NCBI RefSeq assembly: GCF_949987535.1
Contig: NW_026646029.1
Location: forward strand, 868,001-932,000
DNA from: Balaenoptera acutorostrata
Lineage: Eukaryota > Chordata > Mammalia > Artiodactyla > Balaenopteridae
Reading direction: 5' to 3'
Length of the DNA: 64,000 nt
Positions within the stretch are counted from its first letter, which is position 1. The number at the start of each line of letters is the position of its first letter. Of this stretch, positions 60,740 through 64,000 are shown piece after piece. The notes below the pieces were generated by a model that was not told the origin of the DNA, did no database searches, and was given only the letters and a program-made list of their open reading frames with translations. A program made the translations under genes and the position numbers.

Positions 60740-62499
60740 CACTCATCGTGCTGCTACTAGCCTTATGACGTTGATTTCATGGCTGAGTGATATTCCATTG
60801 TACATGAGGACCACAACTTCTTTATCCATTTTTCTCTTTCCTAGGATATTTAAGGTGTAATGAAGTGGGGGTTCTTGTCAACAGAGCAGCCCTAAACTTT
60901 GGGGTGCCTGTGTCTTGCTGATTTTTAGTTTTCCCAATTTACACGCCCATGCGTGGAAGTGCCGTATGCTGTCTAAGCTGTGTTTTTTAGATGTTTCAGG
61001 ACACACCGTACACTTCTCCAGGGTGGCTGTTGGCAATTTACATCCCGCCCATCATCGTAGCAAGGCTCCCATTTCTCCATGGCCGGTCCTGCATTTCTGG
61101 TTTGGACACTTTTTTCTGCATGGCCCTTTTGCCCGCTGGGAAGCGAGACTTCTTTGGAGCGCTGATTTGCCTTTCCAGGTTGCTTGGTTGGCCAAAAAGG
61201 GCGTATGCGTTTTTTCCTGAATATATTCAGGAAAAAACGCATACGCTCTTTTTGGAAAAGGGCATCATTGTCCACGTTTTGCCGCTTTTCATGTGCTTTC
61301 AAGGCGATTCGAATCTACCTCCTGAAATCTGTTTCCTGCAATTCTGCCTTGCTTTCAAATCCTCTTCGTTGCCTTCCCTCAATATATTTGTGGACGAGAG
61401 TTATCATTTATAACTCTGCAGGTTTGTGAATTGCAGTGCCCCTGAGCTCCATTTTTCAAGTCGCTTTTTTGGGAGCTGGCCGCAAAAGCGCACTATTGCT
61501 TCAGGCCCTATTCTGGTTCCAGAGGGCAGGCTAAGCCTGTGGTTAATTCTTCTTCCTGATGGATAAATAGAGTGACCTGTGCCTTTCCCAACACCTAGAG
61601 CTAGTCTCTCATTGGTTCCCCCTCTTCCCGTTCATCCTCAGGACAAATTGCAACCTGTACGGAACAGGAGCTTAAAGGTGCTGATTCTCCAAGGAGGGAG
61701 ATGTCTAGTAAAGCGGCTGGAATGGCGAATCCAAGCACAAGGAGATGAGAAATGAGGTGTGTTTTAGAAACCTTTCCCGATCACACGGTGTACCATCTTC
61801 TGGGTTTCTCATGCATGTTTTCGACGTAGGAAGATGCCCTTGAACCTGGAGATTTGGGACCCATGGGATGGGTACAATGCAGTATTACTTTAAAGGGTGT
61901 GCGTTGGCTCACCCAACCTCACCAAACCTCTCAGCCCCAAGAGTGTCCACCCTTATGTCTCAATCAGCTGTGGGTCTAGATATGGTCAATCCAGATTGCA
62001 TCACAGCCCCTGAACGAATTGTGTAAGAATTTCTCTCTGTTTCACTGTCTTTGTTTGCCGGGTTTTGAAAAGTCATTTATTTTTATAATGGGGTTTAGCT
62101 GCTTTTCACGGCTGTGTTTATGCCGCTTTACACCCCCTTGACTCACTTACAGAGAGATATCAATACATAGGTTTGAAGATTCTTACTAGTCAGATATATT
62201 CTTGTGTGGTGAATAGGGGGTGTTGAGTCCAGTTCACTGAGCAAGGAGTAGGTCTTGTCTATTACATATTGGGTTTATGGAACGGTATCTGAGCTAATTT
62301 GAAACCCTTGTTTTATGCATCACCCCACCTCACCTTTCCCGTTCAGCAGCCATAGTGTGTTTTCTAAACGTGTGACTCTCTTCTGTTTTGTCATTCAGGT
62401 CAAGTGTAGCGGTTTTTACATTCCTTCTATAAGTGATATCTTATGATAAGTGTCTTTTTCTGTGTGACTTATTTCACTTAGAATCGTCGTACCTAAATC
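60740..62499 (+). repeat. Satellite monomer M29
   Basis: 1,760 bp. Before the palindrome (61,188-61,259) it matches M30 (TTTACACGCCC, GCTGTCTAAGC, CATCATCGTAGC); after it, M28. It is the overlap of an out-of-register duplication. Confidence 0.94.
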
Positions 62500-64000
62500 C
62501 ACTCATCGTGCTGCTACTAGCCTTATGACGTTGATTTCATGGCTGAGTGATATTCCATTGTACATGAGGACCACAACTTCTTTATCCATTTTTCTCTTTC
62601 CTAGGATATTTAAGGTGTAATGAAGTGGGGGTTCTTGTCAACAGAGCAGCCCTAAACTTTGGGGTGCCTGTGTCTTGCTGATTTTTAGTTTTCCCAATTT
62701 ACACGCCCATGCGTGGAAGTGCCGTACGCTGTCTAAGCTGTGTTTTTAGATGTTTCAGGACACACCGTACACTTCTCCAGGGTGGCTGTTGGCAATTTAC
62801 ATCCCGCCCATCATCGTAGCAAGGCTCCCATTTCTCCATGGCCGGTCCTGCATTTCTGGTTTGGACACTTTTTTCTGCATGGCCCTTTTGCCCGCTGGGA
62901 AGCGAGACTTCTTTGGAGCGCTGATTTGCCTTTCCAGGTTGCTTGGTTGGCCAAAAAGGGCGTATGCATTTTTTCCTGAATATATTCAGGAAAAAACGCA
63001 TACGCCCTTTTTGGCCAAGGGCATCATTGTCCACGTTTTGCCGCTTTTCATGTGCTTTCAAGGCGATTCGAATCTACCTCCTGAAATCTGTTTCCTGCAA
63101 TTCTGCCTTGCTTTCAAATCCTCTTCGTTGCCTTCCCTCAATATATTTGTGGACGAGAGTTATCATTTATAACTCTGCAGGTCTGTGAATTGCAGTGCCC
63201 CTGAGCTCCATTTTTCAAGTCGCTTTTTTGGGAGCTGGCGGCAAAAGCGCAGGATTGATTCAGGCCCTGTTCTGGTTCCAGAGGGCAGGCTAAGCCTGTG
63301 GTTAATTCTTCTTCCTGATGGGAAAATAGAGTGACCTGTGCCTGTCCCAACACCTAGAGCTAGTCTCTCATTGGTTCCCCCTCTTCCCGTTCATCCTCAG
63401 GACAAATTGCAACATGTAAGGAACAGGAGCTTAAAGGTGCTGATTCTCCAAGGAGGGAGATGGCTAGTAAAGCAGCTTGAATGGCGAACCCGAGCACAAG
63501 GAGATGAGAAATGAGGTGCGTTTTAGAAACCTTTCCCGATCACACGGTGTACCATCTTCTGGGTTTCTCATGCATGTTTTCGACGTAGGAAGATGCCCTT
63601 GAACCTGGAGATTTGGGACCCATGGGATGGGTACCATGCAGTATTACTTTCAAGGGTCTGCGTTGGCTCACCCAACCTCACCAAACCTCTCAGCCCCAAG
63701 AGTGTCCACCCTTATGTCTCAATCAGCTGTGGGTCTAGATATGGTCAATCCAGGTTGCATCACAGCCCCTGAACGAATTGTGTAAGAATTTCTCTCTCTT
63801 TCACTGTCTTTGTTTCACGGGTTTTGAAAAGTCATTTATTTTTATAATGGGGTTTAGCTGCTTTTCTCGGCTGTGTTTATGCCGCTTTACACCCCCTTGA
63901 CTCACTTACAGAGAGATATCAATACATAGGTTTGAAGATTCTTTCTAGTCAGATATATTCTTGTGTGGTGAATAGGGGGTGTTGAGTCCAGTTCACTGAG
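62500..64000 (+). repeat. Satellite monomer M30, cut by the window end
   Basis: 1,501 bp present. One T is missing near 62,740. M29-like up to the left arm of the palindrome (62,947-63,018), then reverts to the GGCCAA right arm and GGGAAAATAG type. A left-arm CpG transition (G-to-A at 62,968) is its only palindrome mismatch. Confidence 0.93.

Larger units (their letters stand above)
17931..64000 (+). repeat. Common cetacean-type 1,760-bp satellite, right block (M4-M30)
   Basis: An unbroken head-to-tail array: one partial monomer, 25 complete monomers and one cut by the window end. Monomer lengths are 1,757, 1,764, 1,759, then 1,760 almost without exception (M18 is 1,761). No unit is inverted and nothing is inserted between units. 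By eye the monomers fall into subtypes defined by shared substitutions: M9/M14/M15/M17, M10-M13, M19/M21/M22/M24, and M20/M23/M25/M28. The left edge could be up to about 40 bp further left, since weak similarity is visible from about 17,893. No canonical CENP-B box is seen, so the sequence gives no direct evidence for a centromeric role. Confidence 0.9.

Noticed and set aside
449..63018. CRISPR-like array suggested by regularly spaced palindromic repeats
   Set aside because: The spacing is about 1,760 bp with near-identical intervening sequence, there are no cas genes, and the sequence context is mammalian. It is a satellite.
17931..64000. CENP-B box in the satellite
   Set aside because: I checked the TTCG and CCCG occurrences in the monomer against NTTCGNNNNANNCGGGN and its complement. 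The nearest, around TTCGACGTAGG, lacks the CGGG half. No canonical box was found.

Overview
This is mammalian heterochromatin, most likely from a whale. About 51 of the 64 kb is a head-to-tail tandem array with a monomer of almost exactly 1,760 bp. That length, and the monomer's visible descent from the 3' end of a cetartiodactyl-type LINE-1 (L1), fit what I know as the common cetacean satellite. From memory the monomer is about 1.75 kb in baleen whales and several other families and about 1.58 kb in dolphins and their relatives, so a baleen, sperm or beaked whale is likelier than a dolphin. I see no bacterial features and no intact protein-coding gene. The open frames of roughly 80-140 codons in every monomer overlap in several frames on both strands and look like by-products of repeated, L1-antisense-derived DNA.

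Layout. (1) 1-~4,625: two full monomers and a third, strongly diverged one that stops part-way. (2) ~4,626-~17,930: a 13.3-kb non-satellite island. It holds an unrecognised flank, an L1 3'-UTR scrap, a badly damaged class I (gammaretrovirus-like) endogenous retrovirus on the minus strand (~5,338-7,550), a 66-bp minisatellite (7,570-~7,720), about 1.1 kb of GC-rich sequence I do not recognise, then a 5'-truncated L1 (~8,996-10,349), a near-full-length but inactivated L1 (~10,350-16,052) and an ancient L1 remnant (~16,425-17,660), all on the minus strand. (3) ~17,931-64,000: a partial monomer, 25 complete monomers and one cut by the window end, all in the same orientation.

The most interesting structure is a 72-bp palindrome with no spacer near the same phase of every monomer. 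It is perfect in eight copies. It interrupts the L1-derived part of the monomer as roughly 84 bp that L1 lacks at that place. In one monomer (25,539-27,298) both arms carry substitutions at exactly mirrored positions (25,999 and 26,046), so symmetry is kept. In two others (44,900-46,659 and 50,180-51,939) a left-arm change restores one of two pairs lost in the right arm. This suggests that one arm templates the other through a hairpin or cruciform. The palindrome also lies in the interval where some monomers switch sequence type (41,379-43,139; 62,500-64,000). The array records recent duplications too: a three-monomer, 5,280-bp block (43,140-48,419) is repeated immediately (48,420-53,699) with only nine differences found by eye, and 27,299-29,058 and 29,059-30,818 are near-identical neighbours. 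Monomers next to the island are the most diverged, as expected where array edges escape homogenisation.

Monomers are numbered M1-M30 from left to right, with phase 1 set at window position 1; 'r' means position within a monomer.
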